Shown one piece after another: positions 1 to 11,339 of a DNA stretch of 64,000 nucleotides (position 1 is its first letter; each line of letters opens with the position of its first letter). The translations under genes were made by a program, and so were the position numbers. The stretch is from positions 13,144,001 to 13,208,000 of the forward strand of contig CM069432.1 of assembly GCA_035610365.1 (NCBI GenBank), read 5' to 3'. This stretch comes from Aquatica leii. Lineage: Eukaryota; Arthropoda; Insecta; Coleoptera; Lampyridae. A model generated the notes under the pieces. That model did no database searches. It was given only the letters and a program-made list of their open reading frames with translations, and was not told the DNA's origin.

Positions 1-328
1 ATAATATGCTATCACTTACGCGACGATAAGATAAAGCCACTAACTTGTTTGTTTACACTATAAGTCACGTTCACTCGATTCGGTGTACACTGTTATTTAT
101 TTAAAACTTCGCACGTGCTAATCACTTATTTATCTTCACTTGAATAATCTTCTTAATACTGCTGCATTCGCGTTACGACAATAACTGACTTACGATTTGT
201 TTCGTCGGTATATATACACATACGGAAATCCTTCTGGAGCGTTCCCTATTTCTCGGTATATCTTCTAGAAGATGGATAACAGCTTCTAGAAGGCTCTTGC
301 ATTTGCAAATAATTTCTCGAACGTTTCA
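1..328 (-). repeat. Gypsy LTR fragment (copy A family)
   Basis: This stretch matches, in the same orientation, the inner part of the Gypsy LTRs at 44666-45113 and 50917-51359: the cold-spot order of a TATA-like run, repeated TTCTAGAAG blocks and the terminal ...CGAACGTTTCA are all present. The window edge cuts off its left end. A BEL/Pao fragment directly abuts its right end, so it is not paired in a simple way with the LTR at 803-1233. Confidence 0.75.
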
Positions 329-552
329 CTATCTTATGAAAATTTAATGACTGTATTGTGCGACTGCGAGTATATGGTGAATTCGAGACCATTGACGTAC
401 ACGTCCAATGACGCTAGTGATTTTGTGGCCTTGGCACCGGTTATGTTTTTAAACGAAAAGACCCCGCACAGTGTGCCGGAACTCGATACAATAGACCGAA
501 TGTATTGGATGCTGTAAGTCACTTTTATGTAAACGCTCCTCAGGTGGGAGGA
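329..552 (+). pseudogene. BEL/Pao integrase 3' fragment
   Basis: On the plus strand this encodes the end of a BEL/Pao integrase. It is nearly identical to 6317-6430, including the segment translating as FLNEKTPHSVPELDTIDR. Copy 329-552 keeps residues (CEYMVNSRPLTY-like) that are garbled in the longer copy. After that segment it jumps straight to the noncoding 3' end and the purine tract GGTGGGAGGA, so roughly 1.75 kb present in the other copy is missing. It is a deleted relic with no start. Confidence 0.8.
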
Positions 553-802
553 TGTTGTGGAAAACTTATAAAATTGTGATATGACAACACTGCGGGACGC
601 CGAAAAATGTTAAGTATGACAACCGCGCAATTTGTTGTCATTACTTAGAGAAAAATAGTAGACGTCAGCCATTATCTTTTTCTTTTACTTTCGTTAACAT
701 TAATTATCCGTCTGTGTAGAATAGTGGAAATAAAGTTTTTAAGATAATATTCTTGTTTCCATCGAACCGTAGTTTACTGCCCTGACAATAGCGGGTAGCT
801 AT
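553..802 (+). repeat. BEL/Pao LTR (left copy)
   Basis: It begins TGTTGTGGAAAACTT directly after the purine tract GGTGGGAGGA and aligns along its length with 8231-8494. It contains a polyadenylation-type GGAAATAAAG segment. The match to the second LTR runs past GCCCTGACA through ATAGCGGGTAGCTATT and stops where the Gypsy LTR begins at 803, so the last part of this LTR may have been displaced by the Gypsy sequence. Confidence 0.75.
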
Positions 803-1233
803 TGTAAAATTTATTGTTATTTACTAATTTAATTTATACTTCTACTAAAAAACACGTTTAAATTAACCAAACTAATTAAATCAAACTATCTAAGAATAAA
901 AAAATACGGTAATTTATATAAAACAATAATACGCTATCACTAATAGGTCCACAGTTGTTTACTTTAAAAGTCACGTTCACTTTCATGGATGTACACTTTA
1001 TTTATTTAAAACTTCGCACGTGCTAATCACTTATTTATCTTCACCGTAACAACACTTTAACTTCGTTCAGTAACTGCCGATACAGAAAAACTGACCATCC
1101 ACATGCTCGAACACTTCTTATACATTCGTGTTATCTCGGTCTAGAACATTCGCAACTTTTCTGCATTTATCGTTCGGTATCTGGAATTTGGCTTTATCGA
1201 ATCATAGATTCGACGTTATTCGCGAATGTTTCA
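803..1233 (-). repeat. Gypsy copy A LTR
   Basis: This diverged relative of the copy C LTRs runs from TGTAAAATTTATTG to ...GCGAATGTTTCA. It lies at the 3' end (left side, minus strand) of the copy A internal region. It is more diverged than the copy B and C LTRs, which suggests an older insertion. No clean target-site duplication can be assigned because the far end of copy A is broken. Confidence 0.75.
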
Positions 1234-1930
1234 CTTCCTCCTTCTTAAGCTTGTTCTGTCCTAGAACAGGAAACTGGACGCGACACCGGTAGAATGGATC
1301 GTGGCGATAGCGGCAGCTCTCTCTATTTTGGCAACAGCTTTGGGCATAAAAGTAGCAGTCAATTGACTTGTCTTGACCCGATAGTCCACTTGGGTGGTAA
1401 CTGCAGACCAACACTTAAACGTCTGTTCCTTGGAAGACGACTTCCAGCATATTTCGAACTATTCACCAATCCAATTGATCTAGGTCACAACCAAACCTGG
1501 GTACTGCCAATTTTTTAATTTTGTGGAACTCCATTTCTCTCTTGAGATTCCATAATGTTCGCCACAGATTTTTGTATAAGGACTTGCTGTGTGATTATTT
1601 ATTAGTGACCAGATAGAAAACGAAGCGTTTGTCACCGCGTAGTCTTAAAACTTTTTCCATTGCTGGTTGCTGTCTGCGTATTTCATCTAATTGACCAAAC
1701 TTCTTTTTAAATACGACTTCAACCCCTCTGAACATGTCAAGATCTTCGCTCACGCAATGTGCGATGGCGTAATCTTTCGTGTTTGGAACAGGTCTTGTTG
1801 TTCCTCGGTGGTAACTCCGAACCTAGCTTTTCCAGAACCTCCGTATAAGTTCATAAACTTCTCGAACTACATTTCTTCGATTTGATTCCTGGTTCTGCTG
1901 CTTATTACTCTGGTTTGGACCTAAACTTGC
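1234..1930 (-). pseudogene. Gypsy copy A Pol C-terminus: macrodomain and CCCH finger
   Basis: Reading leftward after the integrase, this encodes a degraded version of the macrodomain seen intact in copy C: an FKKKFG segment, a GD-RFVFYLVT segment and a CDLDQLDW segment in which the GCGLD motif is altered. It is followed by a zinc-finger-like cluster. The cysteine/histidine spacing CX7CX5CX3H is retained at about 1357-1301. Stops and frame changes break the macrodomain. Retention of the finger spacing in this old copy argues that both domains belong to the family and are not an accident of one copy. Confidence 0.75.
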
Positions 1931-3174
1931 GTACTGTGGTTATCACCAGCAAACGGGACTAGACGATCGACGTGGACCACTTTTGGCTTGCTTCTGTGCG
2001 GTTTTCGGATGCGATATATGACGTCATTAATACGCTGCATGACTTCATATGGGCGCTCCCATTGCCTTTGCAGCATCAGTGACAAACCACGCCTCCTTTG
2101 AGGATTATACAAACAGACCACATCGCCAGGTTGAAACCCACCATTTTGCGCCTTGACGTCATATCTAGTCTTCATCCTGTCGCTGGCAATTTGTGTGTTT
2201 TTACGGACCTCTTCATGTACTTCGTCTAGCCTCTTGGTCAACTTGCTGACGTAATCTTCTCCAGCAACGTTTTCTTCCGGTCTTCGCCCAAATTGGAAGT
2301 CGCATGGCAATCATATTTCGCGACCAAGCATCACACAGGATGGTGTTTGGCCTGTGCTTTCGTGAACGGATGATCGGTATGCCATTAGGAAAAGGTGCAA
2401 GTACTGATACCAGTCTCTTTGGTGTTTGGACACTACTTTGGCTAAATACTTGCCCATTGTTTGATTCATCCGCTCAACCATGCCATTAGATTGAGGATGG
2501 AGAGGCGTCGTCCTAGTTTTCTTAATTCCCAACAGTCAGCCAACTTCTTGAAACCGCCCAGACTCAAAATTGCGGCCTTGATTCCAACGGAACTCCAAAC
2601 TGGCAGAAAAACTGTTTTACTAATACGTCTGCGACTGTAGCTGCTTCCTGATTGGGTATGGCGTAAGCCTCCGTCCATTTCGTGAAATAATCTATCGCCA
2701 CCAAGATGTGTTTATTTCCCGAATCGGATTCTGGGAACAGCCCTGCTATGTCAATCGCTACTCTTTCCAAAGGGCTTCGTACATTGTATTGCTTCGTGGG
2801 TGCTTTGCGCTTTCTTGCTGGATCATTTCCTGATGCGCAGATCGTGCAATTATGGCACCATTTCATGACGTCCTCTTTGCAGTTTATCCAGTACAATCGT
2901 TCTCGCACTTTACTCAATGACTTCTTAATGCCAAAGTGTCCTCCTGATGTCCCATCGTGGAGATGCTTCAACACTTCTGACACCCAGCTTTTTGGCACTA
3001 CCAACTGTAGTCTGTCTCCCGTGTCCTCGTCACTTTCTAGGGATCGCTGAAGAAGACCGTCTTCTACTATCAAAGAGTCCCACTGCGCCCAGTACGTTTT
3101 GATGTTTCTGTCCGAAGCACTCACTTCCTTCCAGATTGGTCGTCGGCCGTTTTCTTTCCAATTTAGGAGTAGTC
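1931..3174 (-). pseudogene. Gypsy copy A integrase
   Basis: Relic of the Ty3/Gypsy integrase. It has an H2C2 zinc-binding segment near 2950-2840, a core beginning IDIAGLFPESDSG near 2720, a FTKWTEAY segment, HPQSNGMVERMN with the catalytic glutamate near 2470, and a C-terminal GPY/F-like region (RQWERPYEVMQRI) near 2060. Frameshifts near 2570 and 2310 split it. It is closely similar to the integrases of copies B and C. Confidence 0.88.
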
Positions 3175-4110
3175 TTATTTCAGGATCGTTTTCTTGTTCG
3201 CGTTGTAACTGCTCAGTTGATTAAAAGAATTTTCGCAGTCTTCATTCCATCTAAATTCTGCTTTTTCTTCGGTTAATTTTGTCAATGGTTTGGCAATATT
3301 GGCAAATCCGGGGACAAATCGTCTATAATAAGTGCACAACCCAAGGAAACTTCGGACCTGATGTTTGTTATTGGTCTTGGCCATGCTTGCACTGCTCGGA
3401 TTTTGTCTGGGTCAGCCCTTACTCCATCTCTAGATACGACGTGGCCAAGGTATTGCACTTCTTTCTTAAATACGTGGCACTTCTTTAGGCTCAGTTTGAG
3501 GTTAGCCCCACGTAATCGCTGGAACACTTCTTTCAAGTTGTTCAAGTGTTCTTCAAACGACCTTCCAACCACGATCACGTCGTCCAGGTAAACCAAGCAC
3601 GTCTTACAAGACAATCCGCGCAAGATGGTCTCCATCAAACGCTCGAACGTTGCAGGAGCGTTATACAGGCCGAAGGGTATTACAGTGAACTGCCACAAAC
3701 CAGTTCCAATCGTAAAAGTTGTTTTTTCACGATCTTTGGGTTCTAATTCTACCTGCCAGTATCCACTCTTTAAATCTAACGTAGAAAACCACTGGGATCC
3801 TGACAGGGTGTATAGCGTATCGTCAATTCTGGGTAAAGGGTAGCTGACCTTTTTGGTCACGTCGTTTAGCTGCCTGTAGTCTACGCAAAACCTCGTTGAT
3901 CGATCCTTCTTCTTTACGAGTACCACTGGGGATGCCCATGGGCTACTTAAAGGTTCAATCACGCCTTCTCTCTCCATATCCGTAATTATTTGTTCGGCTT
4001 CTTCTCTTTTCGCCAAAGGAAGTCTGCGTGGATGTTGTCGTATCGGCCGAGCGTCTCCGGTATTAATTTTTTGTTTCACCACGTTAGTTCTTCTTTTGGA
4101 ACCACTCTCC
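3175..4110 (-). pseudogene. Gypsy copy A reverse transcriptase
   Basis: Relic of the reverse transcriptase. It shows TRFCVDYRQLNDVT, DLKSGYWQV, the catalytic box as VYLDDVIVV near 3580, and the connection segment with SFLGLCTYYRRFVPGFANIAKPL. Most of RNase H is missing: the reading jumps from FNQLSSY to a segment near 3180 that belongs downstream. At about 4110 homology stops and BEL/Pao sequence on the opposite strand begins, so gag and protease of this copy are gone. Confidence 0.88.
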
Positions 4111-4124
4111 AGCGTGTGTCGTTA

Positions 4125-4860
4125 ATATATTCTTGTCGGCGTCAACGATTAGAGAAACGACTGAAGTTGATTGAGTTGGTCCCTTCATTTCTATTGAGAG
4201 AGAAGCGCGTTGGAGTTGGAGTTTTTGACATACGCAAGGCATTTTTGCAGATAAGCGTGCACAAGGACAGAGATTTCTTGCGTTTTCTATGGATTGACGT
4301 TGCTAGGAACCAGTTAACCTTCAGACACAAACGAGTGGTGTTTAGAGTTAATAGTAGCCCTTTTTGTTGGGTGCTACCATAGAACTACACCTTTCACGGT
4401 GTTTGGCGCAGAAATCGTACGCCGAAGATACTGTTAAGAAACTGGGAAAATGTTTCTACGTTGACAACTGTGTGACTAGTGTACAGGATGAGATTACGCC
4501 CAAACGGTTCAGGAAGCCAGTTCCATCATGCAGGAGGCCAAATTTGATCTGAGAGGGTGGGAGTTTTCCCGAAACTCTAAGAATAAAATTGAAGTAATTT
4601 CCGTACCTGGGCTCAGATGGGATCCAGTGAAGGATGTATTGTCACTCAGCAATGAATTCTTGAAAGACTGTGACTTCAGTAACGTCTCGGTGACTAAAAG
4701 GCTGATACTGGCTTTAGCGCAAAGAGTGTTTGATCCGATTGGCTATACTTGCTCAGCAACTTTGATCTCCAAACTGCTGCTGCAGCGTTTATGGAAGACT
4801 AGGCTCACGTGGAATTAACCTGTCGATGTTGAAGTTGAGCATTTGTTTCGAACCTGGTTG
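4125..4860 (+). pseudogene. BEL/Pao reverse transcriptase relic
   Basis: Plus-strand relic of a BEL/Pao Pol. GVFDIRKAFLQISVHKDR carries the first catalytic aspartate. After a frame break comes the FYVDNCVTS box, the form common in insect BEL elements. A segment with LRWDPVKDVLSL and ALAQRVFDPIGY then leads into the RNase H-type region. At least two frameshifts lie near 4380 and 4530. The N-terminal gag and protease regions are absent because Gypsy copy A abuts at about 4110. Confidence 0.85.
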
Positions 4861-5700
4861 AGTGAGTTGAACTATCTATAGAGAATCAAGATATCCAGAT
4901 GGTGAATCACAGCACAAAAGTTTACATGTATTTTGCAATGCCAGTAAAGACGGTTTTGCCTGTGTTATTCTCCTGAGAGTTATAGAAAATAATGCTAGGT
5001 CCTTGGATTTCATTGCTGCAAAGTCAAGGGTAGCTCCTTTGCGGCTACTTACCTTGCCTAGACTGGAGTTGATGGCAGCAACAATTAATGCAAGAATTTA
5101 TGATTCCGTAAAGCGGAATCTAGAAGAGAAAATTGAAGCGTATTTTTGGAGTAATTCAGTTGTGATGATGAGATACGCGTACTCACATCCGCAAAAGCAT
5201 GGAGAAATGTGCCAGGGATTCATAATCCGACAGACCTGCCATCCAGAGGTTGTATGTCTAAGAAACCATTAGAACTGGAATGATGGGAGAGTCCTGCGTG
5301 GCTGCTAGAAGACTCTTGCAAACGGCCGTTAAAGAATTCCATGTGTGATGAAGAGGAGATTGTAGAAGAGAAGAAGAAACGCGCGACCACACTTCTATCA
5401 ACATAATCCTCGGAAGACTGGAGTTTCACGCATTTTTCCAGTATCAGAAAATTGTGCGAATGATGGCCTGGATCAAGAGATTTGTGTGGAATCTAAAGCA
5501 TCTAAGTAACAGACAAAAGCTGACCGCCAGTGAACTTGCTGATGCTGAGCATTTTATTGACACGGTGTTACAAGCAGAAAGTTTTACTCAAGAAAATGAA
5601 CAAGCACTGAAGGGTCTCCCTGCTTTCAAAGACGATAACGGACTCATTCGATTGAATAGTCGTGTCTCGAGGTGAGACGATACAGAAGATTTTAGTTTTC
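4861..5700 (+). pseudogene. BEL/Pao RNase H / connection region relic
   Basis: Diverged coding remnants between the reverse transcriptase and integrase. LLTLPRLELMAATINARI near 5042-5100 is the hallmark segment of BEL/Pao RNase H, followed by a [13 protein letters not shown] segment. An in-frame stop follows at about 5270. Reading resumes at about 5454 with a LKHLSNRQKLTASELADAE-type stretch that leads to the integrase. Several frame breaks make this nonfunctional. Confidence 0.75.
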
Positions 5701-6823
5701 CAGTTGTGTTGCCAGCGAAACATCCTGTGATGAGCAGACTGATCTTTGATTTACACAAGCGTTTGTGCCACGTTGGGGTTCAAGGGCTCCTTAGTCTTTT
5801 GCGAGAAAATTATTGGATTTTCGGAGGACGAAGAACTGTCAAATCAGCCATAGCGAAGTGTGTTTTGTGCAAACGGCAAAGGGCTAAACCTTTCGAGGTG
5901 GAACCTCCATCTTTACCAGTGGAAAGAGTGCGGTTTTGAAGTGACAGGTGTTGATATGGCTGGACCATTGCATTTAAAAAATGGCGATAAATCGTGGATT
6001 TGCCTATTTACTTGCGCAGTGTACCGTGCAACTCATCTTCGTTGTCTACTGTTTGTTTTTTGCAAGCACTGAGACTGTTTGTGGCGTGTCGAGGTCAACC
6101 TACCACAGTCTTTAGTGACAACGGCACAAACTTTGTTGGAACTGAGAACGCGTTTTCGCGACTAAACTGGGACGAGATAACCCGCGAGACTTTTGTGCAG
6201 CGAATAACGTGGCGATTCAACCCACCTTCGGCGGCGTGGTGGGGCAGTTTTTGGGAAAGACTCATTGGTTTTATCAAGCAACTTCTTCGAAAAGTTTTCG
6301 GACGTGCGATGATATCTTATGAAGATTTAATGACTGTGATGCTAGTGATTTTGCCCCCGACATCGGCTATGTTTTTAAACGAAAAGACCCCGCACAGTGT
6401 GCCGGAACTCGATACAATAGACCGAAATTTGCTGCGTCGAAAGTTACGGCACCGACAGTTTTTGATTGAGAATCTCCGTAAAAGATTTTGTTCGGAATTA
6501 AAATGGTTCTACAAGTCGCGGCCCAGACCTATCAAAGTAGGCGACGAGGTGGATAATGTTATGAGGCTCGATTGGCTACTTGGACGTGTCGTTCAGTTGT
6601 TGACGGGCAAAGACTAATGAGATCTACACAGAGACTTTTTCCAATCAAAATTTGTGAAGCTTCAGAAGGACAAGCAATGAAAGAGGTAATCGATTACGAT
6701 AGTTGCGGAAATAAGGAACCTGTTCCAGAGCAGTGGCGGCTAGTGGCCAATCATACAAGAGGGTCCTTTAAAAAAAACGCAATGATCGCAAAAAGGCTAA
6801 AAAACATTCTTACAGTAACGTGA
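5701..6823 (+). pseudogene. BEL/Pao integrase
   Basis: The H2C2 zinc-binding domain is recognisable (HKRLCHVGVQGLL, then CVLCKRQRAKPF). The catalytic core has VDMAGPLHLKNGD with the first aspartate, VFSDNGTNFVG with the second, and WWGSFWERLIG with the glutamate. After a frameshift the C-terminus has the RLFPIKI segment typical of BEL Pol tails, ending at a stop at about 6823. Frames change near 5940, 6070 and 6600. Residues seen in the 329-552 copy are missing near 6340. Confidence 0.85.
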
Positions 6824-8230
6824 TTTATATTTAAGATCAATTATGTTTAAGATTTAAGATATTCGTCTATAATTACAATTACCAAAATAATCAATAACAA
6901 GCTCATTAAAATTTACAATGATTTTTCATTGCTTAGCATATAAATGCACATCTTTCTTGTCTCATAGTATTGCCAATTGCGTAGAAGTGTTTGAATTCTT
7001 TTTAATTTCGGAGAAATATCGCTTTCTTTTCACTGTAGTCATATGTAAAGTCACTCAACTGTTATATTTAATATATGTATCTATTTTTAGTTTTTACAAA
7101 CTTTTTCATTATAGTCTTTAATTGACTTCACAATTGGTTTTTACTTTTTCTTTTAAATGCTATAAATCCGTAACATTATTTTTACAGTATAATGATTAAT
7201 GCATCATCGGAAAACAGTAAACATAAAACACTAAAATCTATTATTTATTTTAAATCCACAAATCTAATCATACACAGATTCTTTAAAATTACCGTAAACT
7301 TCTTTATTTTTATGGTTACTGGTTGGTCGAATCTGAAGTAAAGGCTGAGGACGAGCATTAGATTTAAATTCTAGATGTGTAAACAATTATTAGCTATTCA
7401 TTTTTTAACGTCTTGTACCACAGTTATTATGAAACAAAAACGATAAGTCGTCCCTTACAAATGAAAATTATCGATCAACTAAGAGAATCGACTGTAAAGT
7501 TTGTCATATGTGATAAGAAATCTGCATTTAACACACACGTGCTGCGAAGATAACGATAGATGACGTAAGTCACGTAAGCAATGTAAGCATTGCACTTAAA
7601 GATAATTGCACTAAGTATTATCTTTGGCGTAGGCGGCCCGGCTAAAGACCCTGCGAAAGCATTTATACATTTACTTATCTTCTTTTCTAACTCGCATAAA
7701 ATTGTATTATGTCTGTATCACTCTTGATTACAACAACTATCATCGTAATATCATGTAAATGCGGGCACAAGTACGTGTCAGCCTAGATTCTCAAGCTTTT
7801 GTATCTGTTGCGTTTAAATTGACAATTATTTAAACGCATGAAATTTAAACGCTGATAATTTGATTTAAACGCAAATTTCCTTTAATCTTAAAGCAAATAA
7901 AATACTTTCGTATTCATTTTTGGAGGGTCATTGACCAAATGACCTAATAGAGAAGCCGCCACTGTTCCAGAGGATACACAAACTGAAGGTGAGTGCGGAG
8001 ATAGTAAGATAGTAAATCTTAAAAGCAGAGCACCCGTAGTGATGACGTGTAGTGGTCGAGTGTATGTGTTACCCAGTAATGTTCGTAAATAGTTAAGGAT
8101 TTTGTGACATGTGAATTGCAGCGCTATTATTGTCACATATAGGATTTTGTAAAATCTGTTTTATATACAAAAACATGTTTTATTGGATATTGTAAGTCAC
8201 TTTTATGTAAACGCTCCTCGGGTGGGAGGA
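6824..8230 (+). other. BEL/Pao 3' noncoding region, no gene seen
   Basis: AT-rich sequence between the Pol stop and the right LTR. I see no conserved protein and no envelope-like ORF. The last 40 bases, ending in the purine tract GGTGGGAGGA, match those before the left LTR, so at least that part belongs to the element. The remainder may include unrelated inserts. Confidence 0.5.
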
Positions 8231-8494
8231 TGTTGGGGAAAACTTATAACATTGTGATATGACAACACTGCGGGACGCCGAAAAATGTTAAGTATGACAA
8301 CCGCGCAATTTGTTGTCAGAAAAATAATAAACGTCAGGCATTATCTTTTTTTCTTTTTACTTTCGTTAACATTAATTAATTATCCGCCTGTGTAGAATAG
8401 TGGAAATAAAGTTCTTGAGGTAATATTCTTGTTTCCATCGAACCGTTGCGTAGTGCCCTGACAATAGCGGGTAGCTATTTCTGTTTCCGGGACA
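8231..8494 (+). repeat. BEL/Pao LTR (right copy)
   Basis: It starts TGTTGGGGAAAACTT after the purine tract and aligns closely with 553-802. It probably ends at ...CCGGGACA (8494), giving a TG...CA repeat of about 264 bp; an earlier possible end is GCCCTGACA at 8463. No duplication of flanking bases can be matched to the left LTR. Confidence 0.75.
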
Positions 8495-8554
8495 CGATAA
8501 ATATTATAGTTTACCTTTTCTAATTTGACACAATTTTAGCCAACATGAAATATA

Positions 8555-8760
8555 CAGCCATAGTCATTGAAAATGTCCCTAAAATGAACATTTCAGCATT
8601 TTCAGTCACATTCTAATAGTATTACCAGTATTTATACTTGTAAATATACCTTGAGGTTACGTCCTTTTGTCTTCTAAATAAAAAAGGGATTACCATTACT
8701 AAATTTTACATGTATTTCTCAAACCATAAGAAAATAGTATTACTTTTATGACCGTATTTA
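8555..8760 (+). repeat. Tc1-like left terminal inverted repeat
   Basis: Inverted match to 16874-16680. Shared blocks include CAGCCATAGTCATTG, AATGTCCCTAAAATGA, TTCAGTCACATTCTAATAG and GATTACCATTACT. Small indels separate the blocks, so the two ends have diverged since insertion. Confidence 0.8.
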
Positions 8761-9334
8761 TATTTTTATGCAAATAAAAAAAACGCACATTTCTTTCTAT
8801 AATTTTATATACATACTTATTGATATTCAAATTTTGAACGTATAAAATTTAGGTAAATTGTAAATAATAATCTAATTACTGATTTTATAAAAACAATTTT
8901 ACATAGGTACTATTAATATTTCGCTGTATGTGCAAAATTATTTAGTGAAATTTTTATACTTTAATTTCGTTTAAATATAAATGATACTATCAAACAGAAT
9001 TTTCCGGTGTAAGAATAAATATTTGTGCCAATATAATGTAATTTATTTTATATTTTTGCTCACAGTCACATTCTTTTTTTTTTGTTTAAGCGGTTAAATA
9101 CTTCACTTATTAATGAGTGTCATAATCATATTTTCTTATTTTATTAATATTATTTTTATTTTAATAATAATTATTTAGGTATTACTCACTTTTGCGTCAA
9201 TAAAATGTTAATAAATAAGCATACGTTTATAATTACAGTTCATGCTGTAGTTTATTTTAATAATATAATTAAATAAAAAAAGATATATAAAAACCAATAC
9301 CAATATAAAACTTTTGCATATAAATAACTAAAAC
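8761..9334. other. AT-rich Tc1 interior, no gene seen
   Basis: Very AT-rich sequence between the left inverted end and the Gypsy copy B remnant, with short runs of T and A. I see no coding or RNA feature. Confidence 0.4.
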
Positions 9335-9464
9335 TAGTGTTTTTATTAAATATTATTAGATTTTATTAGTTCGGTTAATTTACAAGTGTACATATTTCTA
9401 GTATAAGTAAAACATATTTTTAGTCGTTTAAATAAATTAGTAGTAATAATAAAATTTGCTACAG
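9335..9464 (+). repeat. Gypsy copy B 5' LTR, truncated
   Basis: Only the last 130 bases of the LTR are present (from GTGTTTTTATTAAATATTATTAG), matching the end of the 3' LTR at about 14648-14777. The promoter half is missing. It is followed by TGGCGTCAGTGTGG, in the place of a tRNA primer-binding site (copy C has TGGTGTCACGGTG there). Confidence 0.75.
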
Positions 9465-10785
9465 TGGCGTCAGTGTGGGATATCGTTCGCGACTTTTATT
9501 AGTGTAAATACCATTAAGTAATCTAATATCGCTCCCGTAATAAGAACATTGATTGCGTAAATAACTGTTACGAACTGTTCCTGACCACCTACAAGAAAAT
9601 TATGAACTTTTAACTTCACGCTTAGAAATGAGATATGGAGATGCTCATCTTCAACAAGTATAACAGGCTCAAATTAAAAGTCGGGTTCAAAAAGCTGCCG
9701 AAAGTCTTTAAGAGTTTGAAGCTGACATCGCCAGATTAACACGGCTTGCGTATCCTACAGCACCAGACACCTTCTTGGAGCAGTTGACGATTCAAACCTT
9801 TGTAGACGGCCTCCGAGACAACGAAACGCAGCCGACTCTCCAGTTAGCTTGACCGAAGACATTGGATAACGCTTTGGTGCATGCTTTGGAGTTTGAAGCA
9901 GCAAAACAAGCATCGCAACGAGATGGTCATAGACTTTGCTGTGCTGCAGAAGTACCCGCGCAGACACTGGAAAGCATCGAGGAGATAGCGCGACGGATAC
10001 TTCGGGAAAGAGGAGTGACAACTTTGAACTGCGACGAAATAGGCCATGTACGACGGCATCGTACTAAACCTAAGAAGAGGACAAGAAGAGCACTCGACAA
10101 TTTGGAACGAGGCGAGCAAAAGAGACAAAAAGTAATCTCATCTAGTCAGACTCCGGAGATTACAATCCAAATGGCATCGCCTAGGGAGCAATTGCATAGC
10201 ATTTATCTCGATGGCAAGATTAATGGAAGAAGCGTTCAGTTGCTGGTTGATACGGGAGCGACAAAGACCATCATTCGTCCTGACATCTTATTGGAAAACG
10301 AGAAGACATCACCAGTAACAGTACGACTTCGAACGGCGACGGGTGAAGAAATACCTACTCACGGACATTTCAAAGTAACCATTGGTTTGGGAAATGGAGT
10401 ACTCGACCATCAAGTACTGGTAGCCGACATCACGGAAGAAGTTATCCTGGAAATGGACACGATAAAGAAGTATGGGTTCCATTTGGATATGAAGAACGAT
10501 GTCCTGAAGATCGACAATGAAGAAATTCCTTTTCATTCGTCAGAGAAGGCAGTCGTGCGAGTCTTATTGAGTGTAACGATCTTAAACATCAACTCAGAAT
10601 CTGTAACATTGAAAAAGAAGACCGTGGTAAGCCAATGCACGCCAGTATCACAAATTGTGAGATGCGTGAAGTCGAACGAAGATACGTCGCCGAAGAAGTG
10701 TCCACAACATCTATTGGACATTCTTACCACCAAATGCCAAAACCTCAGCCAATACCAGCTGACTAAAGTTAAAGTGCTGATCTAA
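9465..10785 (+). pseudogene. Gypsy copy B gag-protease
   Basis: Most of gag, including the whole coiled-coil region present in copy C, is deleted between about 9550 and 9570. The gag core remnant (EMRYGDAHLQQV-like) then reads through to the protease with the aspartyl motif LVDTGATKTIIR near 10246-10281 and a flap region. In this copy gag and protease are in one frame across the 9775-9800 segment, where copy C has lost 7 bases. A deletion near 10570 removes the end of the protease and the start of the linker. Confidence 0.82.
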
Positions 10786-10986
10786 AAGTACCAAGACGTG
10801 TTCGTGCTGGAGAGCGGCTCCAAAGGAAGAACTAACGTGGTGAAACATAAAATTAATACCGGAGACGCTCGGCCGATACGACAACATCTACGCAGACTTC
10901 CTTTGGCAAAAAGAAAAGAAGCCCGTAGACGTCCCCAGTGGTACTCGTAAAGAAGAAAGATGGATCAACGAGGTTTTGCGTAGACT
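10786..10986 (+). pseudogene. Gypsy copy B linker / start of reverse transcriptase
   Basis: A short relic matching the part of copy C that contains NVVKHKINTGDARPIRQH and the start of reverse transcriptase. A deletion near 10920 removes about 25 codons (the PSSSPWASPVV region is reduced). The segment ends inside the FCVDYRQLND box, where a solo LTR has inserted. Confidence 0.75.
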
Positions 10987-11339
10987 TGTAGTGTTGCGTG
11001 GTTTTCTCTCGTACTACGCTTGATGTTAATTTGATTTGATTTGATTTTATGTCTATTTATTTATAGCACAATTTCTAATGGTTAACCCTTTTTTGTTCTA
11101 GGTTAATCACTGGTTTGGTGGTTCTATGGAACCAAATACGCTTTATAATTACGTATTTACGCTCAAATGTGGCTCCTATCGGCATCACCAACAAAAACCG
11201 CTCTCTTACCGCGCTCACTGTAGCGCTGTCTGTTTTTTTGTCATGCGCGCACTTTACACACTTGCACCAACTTAACACTTAAAGTACTATACAGGTCGAT
11301 TCAAAATAATATTAAATATACAAGGGATGTACCATTACA
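10987..11339. repeat. 353-bp solo LTR inside Gypsy copy B
   Basis: Insert starting TGTAGTGTTGCG and ending ...CCATTACA, flanked by the 4-bp duplication GACT (10983-10986 and 11340-11343). Comparison with copy C shows that the flanks are contiguous in the reverse transcriptase gene. TG...CA ends with a 4-bp duplication indicate a solo LTR of another element, not a MITE. It has no coding capacity. Confidence 0.75.

Noticed and set aside
3625-3843. A 72-codon frame on the opposite strand, repeated at 11378-11596 and 48388-48606
   Set aside because: Its recurrence comes from homology of the Gypsy copies. It lies antisense to reverse transcriptase codons and follows their composition.
4441-4480. 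YVDN instead of YVDD as an inactivating change in BEL/Pao reverse transcriptase
   Set aside because: YVDN followed by CVTS is, to my knowledge, common in insect BEL elements, so it is not evidence of inactivation by itself.
7888-8136. An 82-codon frame before the BEL right LTR as an envelope-like gene
   Set aside because: No signal peptide, cysteine pattern or transmembrane segment of an envelope, and no homology that I can recognise.
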